The notes: generated by a model from the letters alone, not told the origin. A stretch of DNA of 56,456 bases from Lachnospiraceae bacterium (GCA_022764465.1 JALERL010000088.1:1-56456); one strand, 5' to 3'. Positions 33,765-43,456 are shown, numbered from the stretch's first letter. A program made the numbers and translations.

Positions 33765-34358
33765 ATGAAAAACGAAAGAATCTATAAACTTACAACCACA
33801 GCCTTAATGGCAGCACTTTCCTATGTTGTCTTTACCTTTTTACAGATAAAGATCACCTTACCGGGCGGCGATGCAACTTCCCTGCATCTTGGTAATGCAG
33901 TCTGCGTCCTTGGCGCACTGTTACTTGGAAGCGTTTACGGTGGACTTGGCGGAGCAATCGGTATGACGATCGGTGACTTATTTGATCCTGTTTATGTGAT
34001 CTATGCACCAAAGACCTTTATCTTAAAGTTCTGTATCGGACTGATCACTGGACTGATCGCGCATAAGTTTGGCAAGATCTCTACTTCTACGGACAAAAAG
34101 CATGTTTTCAAATGGACACTGCTTGCAGCAATCGGCGGAATGCTCTTTAACGTGATCTTTGATCCGCTTTTCGGATACTTCTACAAGAGAATTATCATCG
34201 GAAAACCGGCAGCAGAGGTAACACTTGCATGGAATATTACAGCAACAAGTATTAATGCTGTACTTTCTGTTATAGTTTCTGTTATTATATATATGGCACT
34301 GCGTCCGGCTCTGCAAAAGTCCGGTATGCTGTTCACAATTGGAAAAAAGGAACGATAA
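33765..34358 (+). CDS. ECF transporter S component, probably for vitamin B6
   Basis: A 197-residue membrane protein with about six helices, of the ECF-type substrate-binding (S) subunits. Typical landmarks are the N-terminal LTTTALMAALSYVVFTF, SLHLGNAVCVLGALLLG and GAIGMTIGDLF. It captures a vitamin and works with a shared EcfAA'T module elsewhere. Its stop is 3 bases from the pyridoxal kinase gene, so pyridoxine or pyridoxal is the likely substrate (PdxU-like), by context. The start at 33765 follows GGAGG by 5 bases. Confidence 0.85.
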   Translation: MKNERIYKLTTTALMAALSYVVFTFLQIKITLPGGDATSLHLGNAVCVLGALLLGSVYGGLGGAIGMTIGDLFDPVYVIYAPKTFILKFCIGLITGLIAHKFGKISTSTDKKHVFKWTLLAAIGGMLFNVIFDPLFGYFYKRIIIGKPAAEVTLAWNITATSINAVLSVIVSVIIYMALRPALQKSGMLFTIGKKER

Positions 34359-34361
34359 ACG

Positions 34362-35207
34362 ATGGGAGTTATTCCAAAAAAATTATTAATTGTAAATGAT
34401 ATGACTGGTTTTGGACGCTGCTCGATTGCAGTTGCCCTTCCGGTCATCAGTGCATGTAAGGTACAGGGTATCCCTGTACCTACTTCTGTTTTCAGCAACC
34501 ATACGGGCTTTCCTTCTTATTATAAAAAGGATCTGACCGTATATATGACCGATTATCTCAACCAGCTTGACCAGATCGCGAAGGACTTCGATGGGATCTA
34601 TTGCGGCTACTTTGGGTCACTTATGCAGATGCATATCATGGATGAATATATCAAAAATCACTTGACTGCGGATGCTTCCCACAGACCGGTGATCATCATT
34701 GATCCGGTCATGGGCGATCACGGATCCGCTTATTCGTCCATTACCACAGACTTCTGCAACCAGATGAAGCGTTTCATCCATCAGGCGGATCTGGTTACGC
34801 CGAACCTTACTGAAGCCTGTCTTTTGACAGATACCCCATATCACGAGGGGCTGTGGTCTTTTGAAGAGCTTACCGAGCTTGCAGATAAAATTGCGGCTAT
34901 GGGACCTTCGCGGGTTGTCATTACCGGTATCTGTGATGCAGAGTTTTTCCACAATCATATCCGCTCTGCAAATGGTACGCATACGACCGTAAGTACGCCG
35001 GTCTCAGGATCATCAAGACCCGGAACCGGAGATATTTTCGCCAGTATTGTATCTGCACTTATCATGCGGGAATATGAATTACAGGATGCCGTACAGACTG
35101 CATCGAACTTTATCGCACACTGCACGCTTGCTTCCGATGAAGCATCCGTTCCGACACAGGCAGGCGTGTTATTCGAACAATTCTTAAATGAGCTGACCGT
35201 CCTCTAA
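34362..35207 (+). CDS. pdxY: Pyridoxal/pyridoxine kinase
   Basis: A 281-residue ribokinase-fold kinase that phosphorylates imported B6 vitamers to trap them as PLP or its precursors. Seen: the N-terminal VNDMTGFGRCSIAVALPVIS, the HTGFPSYY substrate region, the DPVMGDHG loop and the ATP-site GTGDIFAS near the C-terminus. Length is normal. It is the second gene of a B6 transport-and-kinase pair with the S component. A terminator hairpin overlaps its stop codon. Confidence 0.92.
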   Translation: MGVIPKKLLIVNDMTGFGRCSIAVALPVISACKVQGIPVPTSVFSNHTGFPSYYKKDLTVYMTDYLNQLDQIAKDFDGIYCGYFGSLMQMHIMDEYIKNHLTADASHRPVIIIDPVMGDHGSAYSSITTDFCNQMKRFIHQADLVTPNLTEACLLTDTPYHEGLWSFEELTELADKIAAMGPSRVVITGICDAEFFHNHIRSANGTHTTVSTPVSGSSRPGTGDIFASIVSALIMREYELQDAVQTASNFIAHCTLASDEASVPTQAGVLFEQFLNELTVL

Positions 35208-35227
35208 GGACAGCCAGCTCATTTTTT
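35190..35227 (+). terminator. Terminator of the B6 salvage genes
   Basis: Nested arms GAGCTG/CAGCTC and GTCCT/AGGAC are followed by ATTTTTT; the hairpin includes the pdxY stop codon. Confidence 0.8.
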
Positions 35228-35233
35228 CCTATC

Positions 35234-36070
35234 TTAAATTGTCTGTTCCATCAGATAACGGATCGCAGCTCCCACACCATTATGGTCATTATCCTTCGTC
35301 ACAAACTTACAAAGAGCCTTGATCTTATCGTCTGCATTCGCCATCGCAACCGGGAATCCGACGTTACTTAACATCTCCCTGTCGTTATCTGCATCACCGA
35401 TGCCGACTGTCTGTTCAAGCGACAGACCCAGAAAAGATGCAAGCTGCATGAGACCTGTTGCCTTGCTGACGCCTGCTTTTGTCATCTCTAAGGATGTTCT
35501 CTCTGCAAATGCAAAGGTCAGTGGCAGATGCTTTAACTCCTCATACCCCTTTTTCCGATCTTCATCTGAGCGAAAATAAATATTGATCTTTGGAATAGAA
35601 GCATGTAGTTTTCCCTCTTCTTCCATATCATGAACCTGTTTCGCCACATCAAGGTACAACTTCTGGTAAACACCCATGTGAAAATCATCCATATGGGTAA
35701 TATCATCTGACGAAACAATAGATTCCGCTTCCGTTAAAAAGTGAGCCATCGCCTGATATTTTCTGGCTGTCCGGACAATTTTATCCACATCTGCCTGTTC
35801 AATCTCTGACCGGTAGATACACTTCCTGTCGATACAGTCATATACGATTGCACCACTATAGCAGACCGCATATCTTACCATTGGAAGAACGGTAAAATAC
35901 GGCCGTAATTCTGCTAATGCCCGCCCGGAACAATACACAACCTGTATTCCCATATCTGTAGCTGCCTGAATATCACGCACACTGTCTGCATGGATCGTCT
36001 TATCCGACTGTAGCAGCGTGCCATCCATATCGACTGCTATCATTTTATACTTTCCACTCATTCTTCTCAC
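35234..36070 (-). CDS. Cof-type HAD-family phosphatase
   Basis: A 278-residue HAD hydrolase of the Cof group, which removes phosphate from sugar phosphates or cofactors. Motif I DMDGTLLQSD holds the nucleophile Asp, motif II is VVYCSGRA, motif III the Lys near VSKATG, and motif IV IGDADNDREML. A cap domain fills ~85-200. The start is GTG at 36070, which overlaps the upstream gene's end and has GGAAGG 4 bases before it; an ATG three codons later is an alternative. It is the last gene of the HD-CmpB-HAD run. Confidence 0.92.
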   Translation of the reverse strand: MRRMSGKYKMIAVDMDGTLLQSDKTIHADSVRDIQAATDMGIQVVYCSGRALAELRPYFTVLPMVRYAVCYSGAIVYDCIDRKCIYRSEIEQADVDKIVRTARKYQAMAHFLTEAESIVSSDDITHMDDFHMGVYQKLYLDVAKQVHDMEEEGKLHASIPKINIYFRSDEDRKKGYEELKHLPLTFAFAERTSLEMTKAGVSKATGLMQLASFLGLSLEQTVGIGDADNDREMLSNVGFPVAMANADDKIKALCKFVTKDNDHNGVGAAIRYLMEQTI

Positions 36071-36071
36071 A

Positions 36072-36770
36072 CTACCTTCCCATTCTTTCCTTGATCCGTG
36101 CTACAAGTTCTCTGCAATCTTCCTTCCGAAACCGGATCAGATGATACTCCGCCTTCTTTTCTAACAGACATACACGCTTCTGTTCCAGCCTGACTGACCA
36201 GTTGCGGATGCGTTCATTGACTGTTTCCATATGTACGGTCGTATAGATCACATCGATCAAAAATAGCAGATACAAAAAGATTGCTACCTGCGTCAGCTTC
36301 CGGTCCGGGATCTGTGCCGTCATAGCCATGATCACCGGATGAAATACCTTTAGTATGACGACATTTGCCGCTCCGAAGATCACACAGCCATACAGACAGA
36401 TCCTTCCATGCAGGTTAAACCGGTATCTCGTATAATCCCACCATCTCTGATGGAAGGCACGCTCCATCACATAAGAGGTCAGATATTCCACCACTCCGGA
36501 TACAAACATAGCCGCAACAAAGATTCCCGGTGTACTCCCGATCCTCCCCAGCAACAGGTAGTTTAATACCGCTCCTGCTCCATAGATCGGACAGATCGGT
36601 CCCTTTAAGTAGCCACGGTTAATGAACTTATGATACTTGACCTGCGAGCAGATCGTTGTCTCATAAAACCAGCCGATAAATCCATAGATCACAAACCATA
36701 AAAAATAAATCCTGCTCTGATAAAAAAAGTTATGTGCGACTGAACTGAAAAAATGAATAACCTGTATCAA
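36072..36770 (-). CDS. CmpB-type (PF06541) membrane protein
   Basis: A 232-residue protein with about five membrane helices, of the PF06541 family once called ABC transporter type IV permeases. The signature is YGFIGWFYET followed by HKFINRGYLKGPICPIYG, then a central hydrophobic core and a cytoplasmic basic helix (VRLEQKRVCLLEKKAEYHLI). Function is unknown. I place the start at TTG 36770, with GGGGAGG 8 bases upstream; a longer frame would run back over the HD gene and adds residues of no membrane character. Confidence 0.75.
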   Translation of the reverse strand: MIQVIHFFSSVAHNFFYQSRIYFLWFVIYGFIGWFYETTICSQVKYHKFINRGYLKGPICPIYGAGAVLNYLLLGRIGSTPGIFVAAMFVSGVVEYLTSYVMERAFHQRWWDYTRYRFNLHGRICLYGCVIFGAANVVILKVFHPVIMAMTAQIPDRKLTQVAIFLYLLFLIDVIYTTVHMETVNERIRNWSVRLEQKRVCLLEKKAEYHLIRFRKEDCRELVARIKERMGR

Positions 36771-36805
36771 AACATAAGCCTCCCCTTCTGATGTATTTTT
36801 TGAAC

Positions 36806-37294
36806 CTAAGATACGGACATCCGGCCTGCCTTGCGCCGGAATATCGTCTCCCGCATCGAACAGCACTTATCGATCCAGCAGACGATCCAGCTCTCGGTAT
36901 AACGCGGTGGAATGATCGTCAGCGGAAACATATGCTTACGGATAATATCCCGTTCAATCGCTGTTAACACCAGATCCTCACTGGCATTGCGCAGCGCAAT
37001 GCCCGGATGGAAAAACCCATGCAGATGATGCGGTGTCAGCTGATTATGCCAGTCATATAAAAAATAATCATGTAACAGTGCTCCCCGGATCAGCTGCCGG
37101 TAATCCACATTTAAGTTTTTCCGCTTTGCATACAGATAACTCTCATACGCCACCTGAACACTGTGCGCATAGACAGAAGTACATCCATGCTGGATAAATT
37201 CTTTGGATAAAAGAAGTCTTGACTCCTGTGCTAATTCCTCTAGTATTCCACAAAAATATTCGTCTCTGACTATAATTTCCTGTTCCACACCCAA
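36806..37294 (-). CDS. HD-domain phosphohydrolase
   Basis: A 162-residue HD-superfamily protein. The metal-binding residues are the His in AHSVQVAYESY and the HD pair in LLHDYFLYD (~81), followed by a further His-rich loop (TPHHLHGFFHP) and IRKHMFPLT. HD proteins hydrolyse nucleotides or c-di-nucleotides, but the substrate here is unknown. It begins at TTG 37294 with AGGAG 5 bases upstream, 34 bases after the YdbT-like gene, and is followed by the CmpB gene. Confidence 0.82.
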   Translation of the reverse strand: MGVEQEIIVRDEYFCGILEELAQESRLLLSKEFIQHGCTSVYAHSVQVAYESYLYAKRKNLNVDYRQLIRGALLHDYFLYDWHNQLTPHHLHGFFHPGIALRNASEDLVLTAIERDIIRKHMFPLTIIPPRYTESWIVCWIDKCCSMRETIFRRKAGRMSVS

Positions 37295-37327
37295 TTTCTC
37301 TCCTTTTCAGACTACGATATGCATTGA

Positions 37328-38872
37328 TCAGATCTGGTTCGCCCTGCTTGCAAGCATCCCCTGATGGATCGTCTCAAACACTTCTGCCGGATACGCTCCG
37401 GTTTCAAACACACTGTTTAATGCAGCCGCAAGAATATGAACCTCGCCCTTATACAGACCAAATCTGCGATAGAGCGGTCCCTGTGACTGCTTTAAGATCT
37501 GCAACTTATCATAACGGATATAAACGACTCTTTTTTCAAGCGTTCCACTTGCAATCGAAATCCCGTCCGTACAACCGGTATCATCCGCACCGGTGCTGCA
37601 TGAAATCCCGACCGTATGGTATCTTAAGATCTCGCAGAAAACATTCCAGATACATATTACCACAAATACAAGCAGTTCCCAATGAAAATACTGCGGCTTC
37701 CATGCATACACACCCCCAAAGGCTGCGGCGTAGATACCAAGCCAGATCAGATACGATGGGATCTTACAGATAATGCTGCACTTTTTCTGGAGGTTTAACG
37801 GTGCTTTTAATTCCTCCATATACTCCGGCAGTAAGGTATGCATATGCTGTAACATTTCTTCCTTCTTACATGCCAGCATGATCTGTGCACCCTCGTCCTG
37901 TTCATCGCCTAATCCGACACAGACCAGTTCCACATACTGACGCTTTAAGAGCCTTGCCACCATATTCTGGCACACGATCACGGAATTGATCTTATTGACC
38001 GGGATCATATATTCTCTTTTTTTCAACAGCCCATAGGACAGATAGATCTTATCGCTCGCTCTCTTTGCCGAAAAACCATATAACTTAAAATAATTCCCGA
38101 TCAGCTTCCATACTGCCGCTGCGGCAAATGCCCAGATCGCCAGAAAGCCTCCAAAGGCATCTAAAATGCTCCCTTTCTCTGAAAAACTGTTGATCAGAAA
38201 ATAGATGCCGCCACCAATCGATACGATCGCTGCGATCAGCCAGAAGATACTAAGCGTATATAGACAGTGTGCGATAACATCCTTTCCTCTGTATGTGATC
38301 TGCCGGCAAGCACATGTTTTAGACTGTCCGGACACATCTGACAGCTTGGCATCTCCCTCTGTTTCCGGTGTCTGCACAGATCCGCTTCCCCCGTCAATAT
38401 GTTCTAAAATCCGCTTCTGGAAGGCTCTCGCCTGCTTCTCACCTAAGACAATGCTGACATCCGTTGTATCCGCCGTAGAAGCACTGTTGGTGTCTAACTT
38501 CACCTGATAGACATGGATCAGACGCTGGAAGAGGTTCTGTTCGAGATTCACATTGGAAATATTTTTCATACCGATCGTATTGACCTTGCGGTTTAAGGTG
38601 TTACGCTCGATCACAATGCTTTCATCCTCAAACATGATCCAGGTCTTTGCCCAGCGGATCAGATAAATTCCCACATATAGAACCAGTGCAAGCAGCACAA
38701 GTCCCAGTCCCGCATACAGTTCCATACCATCTTCTTTTAATCTGTTAAGATCTGATATGCTCTCGATCATATCCTTGATATTATTGATCATCGTAAGCAG
38801 TAAAAAAGCAACACCTGCCCAGACCTTTTCAAACACAATACTGATATGACAGCGAAATCTATTCTGCTCCAT
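37328..38872 (-). CDS. YdbT-like membrane protein with PH-like domains
   Basis: A 514-residue protein with several membrane helices and repeated bacterial PH-like (DUF304) domains, recognised by similarity of organisation to YdbT: a domain at ~70-140 (IVIERNTLNRKVNTIGMKNI), one at ~270-340 (KIYLSYGLLKKREYMIPVNK) and one near the C-terminus (LQILKQSQGPLYRRFGLYKG). YdbS/YdbT in Bacillus aid resistance to certain bacteriocins; the mechanism is unclear. It overlaps the YdbS-like gene by 14 bases. The start at 38872 follows GGAGG by 8. Confidence 0.82.
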   Translation of the reverse strand: MEQNRFRCHISIVFEKVWAGVAFLLLTMINNIKDMIESISDLNRLKEDGMELYAGLGLVLLALVLYVGIYLIRWAKTWIMFEDESIVIERNTLNRKVNTIGMKNISNVNLEQNLFQRLIHVYQVKLDTNSASTADTTDVSIVLGEKQARAFQKRILEHIDGGSGSVQTPETEGDAKLSDVSGQSKTCACRQITYRGKDVIAHCLYTLSIFWLIAAIVSIGGGIYFLINSFSEKGSILDAFGGFLAIWAFAAAAVWKLIGNYFKLYGFSAKRASDKIYLSYGLLKKREYMIPVNKINSVIVCQNMVARLLKRQYVELVCVGLGDEQDEGAQIMLACKKEEMLQHMHTLLPEYMEELKAPLNLQKKCSIICKIPSYLIWLGIYAAAFGGVYAWKPQYFHWELLVFVVICIWNVFCEILRYHTVGISCSTGADDTGCTDGISIASGTLEKRVVYIRYDKLQILKQSQGPLYRRFGLYKGEVHILAAALNSVFETGAYPAEVFETIHQGMLASRANQI

Positions 38873-39386
38873 CTGCATTTCCTCCGCTCTTATCTGCCAT
38901 CTGTGTCTTCTCTTCGAGTACGATCTCGTTGATCTTACGCTTTAAGCTCTCAGCGATCAGATCTGCCTTTTCATTTTCCAGAAACCGGATCGTGACATCA
39001 CCGCCGGCAGTCGTGACACCTACCTTTGCCAGTCCAAACATACGGTCAAGCGGTCCTGCTGTCACCTCAATCTTATGTAAACGTTCAATCGGAACCAGCT
39101 CCCTGCGGATCACAAGTAAGCCCTCACGGATATCGATCTCCTCCGGCGTGATCCGGTAGCGGTATCTCTGATAACGGATACGCGGAGCGACCAGATCAAA
39201 GATCAGATCGACCGGGATCAGGATATAAAGAATCGTTCCTACAATATCCGCTGACTTTCCACCCCATAACATGCCATGTAACAGAAGATACCCCACAACC
39301 GCAAAAAGGATTGCAGTAATCACAAATTCGATCGCTGCCGTCACATACATGCAGTACAGTGCCTTCCTGTTTAACTTCTCATACAT
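38859..39386 (-). CDS. YdbS-like membrane protein with PH-like domain
   Basis: A 175-residue protein with two membrane helices (~10-30 and 45-65) and a C-terminal PH-like (DUF304) domain: YRYRITPEEIDIREGLLVIR, then VPIERLHKIEVTAGPLDRMF and GGDVTIRFLENEKAD. It is the usual partner of the YdbT-like protein and overlaps its gene. A good promoter with a tandem palindrome lies upstream. GAGGGG supports the start. Confidence 0.85.
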   Translation of the reverse strand: MYEKLNRKALYCMYVTAAIEFVITAILFAVVGYLLLHGMLWGGKSADIVGTILYILIPVDLIFDLVAPRIRYQRYRYRITPEEIDIREGLLVIRRELVPIERLHKIEVTAGPLDRMFGLAKVGVTTAGGDVTIRFLENEKADLIAESLKRKINEIVLEEKTQMADKSGGNADGAE

Positions 39387-39416
39387 AAAACCCCTCTTTT
39401 CTGTGCATGGATATAC

Positions 39417-39449
39417 AGTGAATCAATATTCACTGAATCAATATTCACT
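39417..39449. promoter_or_regulatory. Tandem palindromic operator upstream of ydbS-like gene
   Basis: AGTGAAT-CAAT-ATTCACT (39417-39434) is a perfect 7-4-7 palindrome. It overlaps a second unit, TGAATCAATATTCACT (39434-39449). The units are 15 bases apart and lie between the predicted start of transcription and the gene. Confidence 0.6.
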
Positions 39450-39486
39450 ACATCACTTTTGCACGTTCGTTCATCTTTGTACTATC

Positions 39487-39515
39487 ACAGTAATACAGTT
39501 GGTGTATTTTGTCAA
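39487..39515 (-). promoter_or_regulatory. Promoter of the YdbS-like operon
   Basis: A perfect TTGACA (39510-39515), 17 bases and TACTGT (39487-39492). Confidence 0.6.
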
Positions 39516-39649
39516 TTTAAAATTTTATTAAGATGATGCCGTGAGCAGTGGATTTCATTCGAACTAAAAACGCAAATAAAAGTTTGCTTCACATTATTTG
39601 TGCATTCTGCCACTTTAAGTTTTATATAATGATTTATAACATTTGAATC

Positions 39650-40675
39650 TTAGTAAGAAAGATCCACCACACTCTCACGTTCTACCAGATGCACCGGCAG
39701 CATAATCTGTCTGCCCTCCGGCTTTCCATCGATCAGCTCCTGCAAGAGATCCACGGCTGCCTTCGACCTCTCTTTTAAGTCCTGTGCGATCGTTGTAAGT
39801 CCCGGGCTGACATAGGATGCCATCGGAATATTATCAAAGCCGATCAGTGAGAAGTCTCTTCCAACCTGAATGCCATGTCTGTGCAGATACCCCATGAACT
39901 CGATCGCATACATATCGGAAGACGTAAAAGCTGCCGTATACGAAGAAAGTGTGGATACGATCGCAGCATAATCTTTTTCACGCTTTTCACGCACGACATT
40001 GATACGCTTAAAATTCGAATAATCCGTTGTAATACCCGCCTCTTCTAATGCCTGTGTCAGACCCACATACCGGAAGTGGTCACAGTCCTCGTCATTATCG
40101 GACAGATACATGATCTTCGTATGCCCCTTCGAGAGCAGATAACGTCCCGCCAGATAACCACCCTGGATATTATCGATCCCGACATCCGAATAATGATGCA
40201 TATCGCTACGGTATGCATCCACGACAACAAACGGAATATGCATTTTTGCACGCAGTCTTTCATAATCGACCGAACAATAACCGATCAGGATCAGTCCTGC
40301 CATATTCCACATAGATGCATAACGGATGATCTGATCAATCTCAGGCTCCTCCCGCAGCATCATAAAATACCCCTTGCTTCGAAGCTCCTTCGACAGGTAA
40401 TTCAGCATACCGCTGACAAACGGATCTTCGATCATCCTTCCATCATAACGCATGTCATCCGATAACACGACACAGACGATCTTCGATGAGTTCTGTGCCA
40501 GCAGTACCGCCGCCATATTCGGAATATATCCACTCTCCTCTAACTTCTGCTGTACCCTTTCCACCGTGCGATCCGATATTTTTTTCGTTTTCCCATGTAT
40601 GACATTCGAAACCGTTGCTGTACTTAAGCCCAGTTCCTGTGCAATATCCTTGATCGTCACACGATACTGCTCCAT
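39650..40675 (-). CDS. LacI-family transcriptional regulator
   Basis: A 341-residue regulator. The helix-turn-helix at ~6-26 (TIKDIAQELGLSTATVSNVI) is followed by the hinge helix (NMAAVLLAQNSS) and a periplasmic-binding-like sensor domain (VDAYRSDMHHYSDVGIDNIQ; FTSSDMYAIEFMGYLHRHG; LIGFDNIPMASYVSPGLTTI). It probably represses sugar-use genes not seen here. It follows the dihydrouridine synthase gene by 12 bases; no transport or sugar gene is adjacent, so the target is unknown. Confidence 0.92.
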   Translation of the reverse strand: MEQYRVTIKDIAQELGLSTATVSNVIHGKTKKISDRTVERVQQKLEESGYIPNMAAVLLAQNSSKIVCVVLSDDMRYDGRMIEDPFVSGMLNYLSKELRSKGYFMMLREEPEIDQIIRYASMWNMAGLILIGYCSVDYERLRAKMHIPFVVVDAYRSDMHHYSDVGIDNIQGGYLAGRYLLSKGHTKIMYLSDNDEDCDHFRYVGLTQALEEAGITTDYSNFKRINVVREKREKDYAAIVSTLSSYTAAFTSSDMYAIEFMGYLHRHGIQVGRDFSLIGFDNIPMASYVSPGLTTIAQDLKERSKAAVDLLQELIDGKPEGRQIMLPVHLVERESVVDLSY

Positions 40676-40687
40676 ACTGTTCCTCCT

Positions 40688-41647
40688 TTATTCGATCTTG
40701 GTCTTTAATCTGGCGTCTGCAAACAGCATCCGTACCACACTTTCGTACTCCACTACATGTTGTGACTTGCGGATCTTCTTCCCGTACTTTTTATCATCCA
40801 CAAAGAGGTCGATCATATAAGACCAGATCTCCTTCATCTTAAAAAGCACATTCCGGTCACCGGAAAATTCCTCGGTATAATCCGCATACAGCTTATCGTG
40901 GAAGCTTTGTAAAGTCTTTTTATCCACGGCAGGACTGCCAAGCATCTCCCCATAGAGTCCCGGATTACGGATGATTCCTCTGCCAAGCATAATGGCATCC
41001 ACCCCCGGGTAAGCCTGACGGAATGCTGCAATATCCTCTGTGGTAACAAGATCTCCATTATAACAGAGATCCGGATACCCCTTTTTCTCACAGTAATCCA
41101 CTGCATATGCAAAGCTTTCCATGTGCGGAGTATTCTTATAGAAATCCTTCTGTATCCTTGGATGAACGATCAGCTCCTTCACCGGGTACTGCAAAAAGAT
41201 CTCCAACAGGTTCTGCCATTCCTCATAAGAATCCTTTCCGACTCTTGTCTTGATTGAAATTGCAAGCTTTGTCTTTGAAAATATCTCATCCAAAAACCGG
41301 TCTAACTCTTTCGGATGGGCTAAAAATCCGCTTCCTCTGCCCTTTGCTGCAACCGTTCCGGACGGACAGCCGAGATTTAAGTTGATCTCTTCATAGCCGA
41401 AGTCTGCGATCTTCTCTGCGATCTGGATAAAATCTGCCGCACGGTTCGTCAGCACCTGTGGCACGGCATGCATACCCGTATTGTGCTCCGGCAGCAGATC
41501 ATTTTTCTCTTTCTCATTAAAGCAGCGTTTCTCGTGCGGTGCGATAAACGGAAGAAAATATTTATCGAAATCCGGGAAAAATGTATGATACGCATTCCGG
41601 TAAATATATCCGGTTATTCCCTCTAAGGGTGCAAGATAGGTCTTCAT
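40688..41647 (-). CDS. dus: tRNA-dihydrouridine synthase
   Basis: A 319-residue flavin-dependent enzyme reducing uridines in the tRNA D-loop. TIM-barrel landmarks are APLEGITGYIYRNAYHTFFP, INLNLGCPSGTVAAKGRGSG, SIKTRVG and the late DAIMLGRGIIRNPGL. It lies between a terminator of pckA and the LacI gene. The start at 41647 follows AGGAG by 7 bases; the ATG one codon earlier is also possible. Which uridine it reduces cannot be said. Confidence 0.93.
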   Translation of the reverse strand: MKTYLAPLEGITGYIYRNAYHTFFPDFDKYFLPFIAPHEKRCFNEKEKNDLLPEHNTGMHAVPQVLTNRAADFIQIAEKIADFGYEEINLNLGCPSGTVAAKGRGSGFLAHPKELDRFLDEIFSKTKLAISIKTRVGKDSYEEWQNLLEIFLQYPVKELIVHPRIQKDFYKNTPHMESFAYAVDYCEKKGYPDLCYNGDLVTTEDIAAFRQAYPGVDAIMLGRGIIRNPGLYGEMLGSPAVDKKTLQSFHDKLYADYTEEFSGDRNVLFKMKEIWSYMIDLFVDDKKYGKKIRKSQHVVEYESVVRMLFADARLKTKIE

Positions 41648-41666
41648 CATGTCTCTCCTGTAAACC

Positions 41667-41698
41667 AAAAACAGGTGCGATATTTCTATCGCACCTGT
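41667..41698 (-). terminator. Terminator of pckA
   Basis: ACAGGTGCGATA and its perfect complement pair (12 bp) around a 4-base loop, followed by five Ts on the minus strand, just ahead of dus. Confidence 0.9.
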
Positions 41699-41732
41699 CT
41701 TGTAATCTCTGTCTCTACTCTGCGAAAAGCAA

Positions 41733-43337
41733 TTATTTCTGAGGACCAGCAGCAACTAATGCCTTACCAGCATCGTTTCCTGTGTATTTTACAAAGTTCT
41801 TTGTAAATCTGTCTGCTAAGTCAACTGCTTTCTTCTCCCACTCAGAAGCATCTGCATATGTGTCACGTGGGTCAAGGATTGCAGGATCAACACCCGGAAG
41901 CTCTGTAGGAACTTCGAAGTTGAACATTGGGATGGTCTTAGTAGGAGCTTTGTTGATGTCTCCGCTTAAGATTGCATCGATGATTCCACGTGTATCCTTG
42001 ATGGAGATACGTTTTCCGGTTCCGTTCCATCCTGTATTTACTAAGTAAGCCTTTGCTCCACTTACTTCCATCTTCTTAACAAGCTCTTCTGCATACTTTG
42101 TAGGATGTAACTCTAAGAATGCCTGTCCGAAACATGCGGAGAAAGTAGGTGTCGGCTCTGTGATACCTCTCTCTGTACCAGCAAGCTTAGCTGTGAATCC
42201 TGATAAGAAGTAATACTGTGTCTGCTCTTTTGTTAAGATAGATACTGGAGGAAGTACTCCAAATGCATCAGCGGATAAGAAGATTACGTTCTTAGCTGCC
42301 GGAGCAGAAGAAATTGGCTTAACAATATTCTTGATGTGGTTGATCGGGTAAGATACACGAGTATTCTCTGTAACGCTCTTATCTGTAAAGTCGATCTTAC
42401 CGTTTGCATCTACAGTTACGTTCTCAAGAAGTGCATCTCTTGTGATTGCATTGTAGATATCCGGCTCAGACTCAGCATCTAAGTCGATAACCTTAGCGTA
42501 GCATCCACCTTCGAAGTTGAATACGCCGTTGTCATCCCATCCGTGCTCGTCATCACCGATTAAGAGACGCTTAGGATCTGTAGATAATGTAGTCTTACCT
42601 GTTCCGGAAAGTCCGAAGAAGATTGCTGTGTTCTCGCCGTTCATATCAGCGTTTGCAGAACAGTGCATGGAAGCGATTCCCTTTAATGGTAAGTAGTAGT
42701 TCATCATAGAGAACATACCCTTCTTCATCTCTCCGCCGTACCATGTATTAACGATAACCTGCTCACGGCTTGTGATGTTGAATGCTACACATGTCTCAGA
42801 GTTTAATCCTAACTCTTTGTAGTTCTCAACTTTTGCCTTAGAAGCATTGTATACTACGAAGTTTGGCTCGAAGTTAGCAAGTTCTTCCTCTGTTGGCTGG
42901 ATGAACATGTTCTTTACGAAATGTGCCTGCCAAGCGACCTCAACGATGAAACGAACTGCCCTACGTGTATCAGCATTTGCTCCACAGAAAGCATCTACAA
43001 CAAATAATCTCTTGTTAGAAAGCTCTTTCTTTGCAAGATCCTTAACAACTTCCCATGTCTCCTGAGTCATTGGGTGGTTGTCGTTTGCGTACTCATCAGA
43101 TGTCCACCAAACTGTATCTTTGGAGTTCTCATCCATAACGATATATTTGTCTTTTGGAGAACGTCCTGTGTAGATACCTGTCATAACGTTAACTGCGCCA
43201 AGCTCAGTTTCCTTACCAACCTCGTATCCCTCAAGACCAGCCTTAGTCTCTTCCTCGAATAATAATTCATAAGAAGGGTTGTATACGACTTCTGTTGCTC
43301 CGGTAATGCCATACTTACTTAAATCGATAGATGCCAT
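41733..43337 (-). CDS. pckA: Phosphoenolpyruvate carboxykinase (ATP)
   Basis: A 534-residue enzyme that interconverts oxaloacetate and PEP with ATP/ADP. The kinase loop [14 protein letters not shown] at ~247 is clear, as are [12 protein letters not shown] at the N-terminus, the metal-site [18 protein letters not shown] and the adenine-binding region near the end. In anaerobes it may run towards oxaloacetate. The start at 43337 follows AGAGG; a longer frame adds 29 untypical residues. A promoter and two palindromes lie upstream, and a terminator follows. Confidence 0.97.
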   Translation of the reverse strand: MASIDLSKYGITGATEVVYNPSYELLFEEETKAGLEGYEVGKETELGAVNVMTGIYTGRSPKDKYIVMDENSKDTVWWTSDEYANDNHPMTQETWEVVKDLAKKELSNKRLFVVDAFCGANADTRRAVRFIVEVAWQAHFVKNMFIQPTEEELANFEPNFVVYNASKAKVENYKELGLNSETCVAFNITSREQVIVNTWYGGEMKKGMFSMMNYYLPLKGIASMHCSANADMNGENTAIFFGLSGTGKTTLSTDPKRLLIGDDEHGWDDNGVFNFEGGCYAKVIDLDAESEPDIYNAITRDALLENVTVDANGKIDFTDKSVTENTRVSYPINHIKNIVKPISSAPAAKNVIFLSADAFGVLPPVSILTKEQTQYYFLSGFTAKLAGTERGITEPTPTFSACFGQAFLELHPTKYAEELVKKMEVSGAKAYLVNTGWNGTGKRISIKDTRGIIDAILSGDINKAPTKTIPMFNFEVPTELPGVDPAILDPRDTYADASEWEKKAVDLADRFTKNFVKYTGNDAGKALVAAGPQK

Positions 43338-43374
43338 TTTTTTTACCTCTTTTCTTAATAGTGTTATGATTACC

Positions 43375-43424
43375 TGCTGCATGTGCAGCATATGGTGTCT
43401 TGTCTCATGTGAAGAAATCTTCAC
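43375..43424. promoter_or_regulatory. Two palindromes in the pckA leader
   Basis: TGCTGCATGTGCAGCA (43375-43390) and GTGAAGAAATCTTCAC (43409-43424) are each perfect inverted repeats with 2-base centres, both in the predicted leader between the promoter and the ribosome site. They could be operators or mRNA hairpins. Confidence 0.5.
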
Positions 43425-43456
43425 TCTGTGGATTTTTTCTCCACTTTCAATTCAAA

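Noticed and set aside
39571-39612. Degenerate copy of the 7.3 kb MITE interior (GCAAA...TTTGC, then ATTTGTGCATT)
   Set aside because: The resemblance is short and lacks the GTGTCAAAAG ends; it could be chance in AT-rich DNA.
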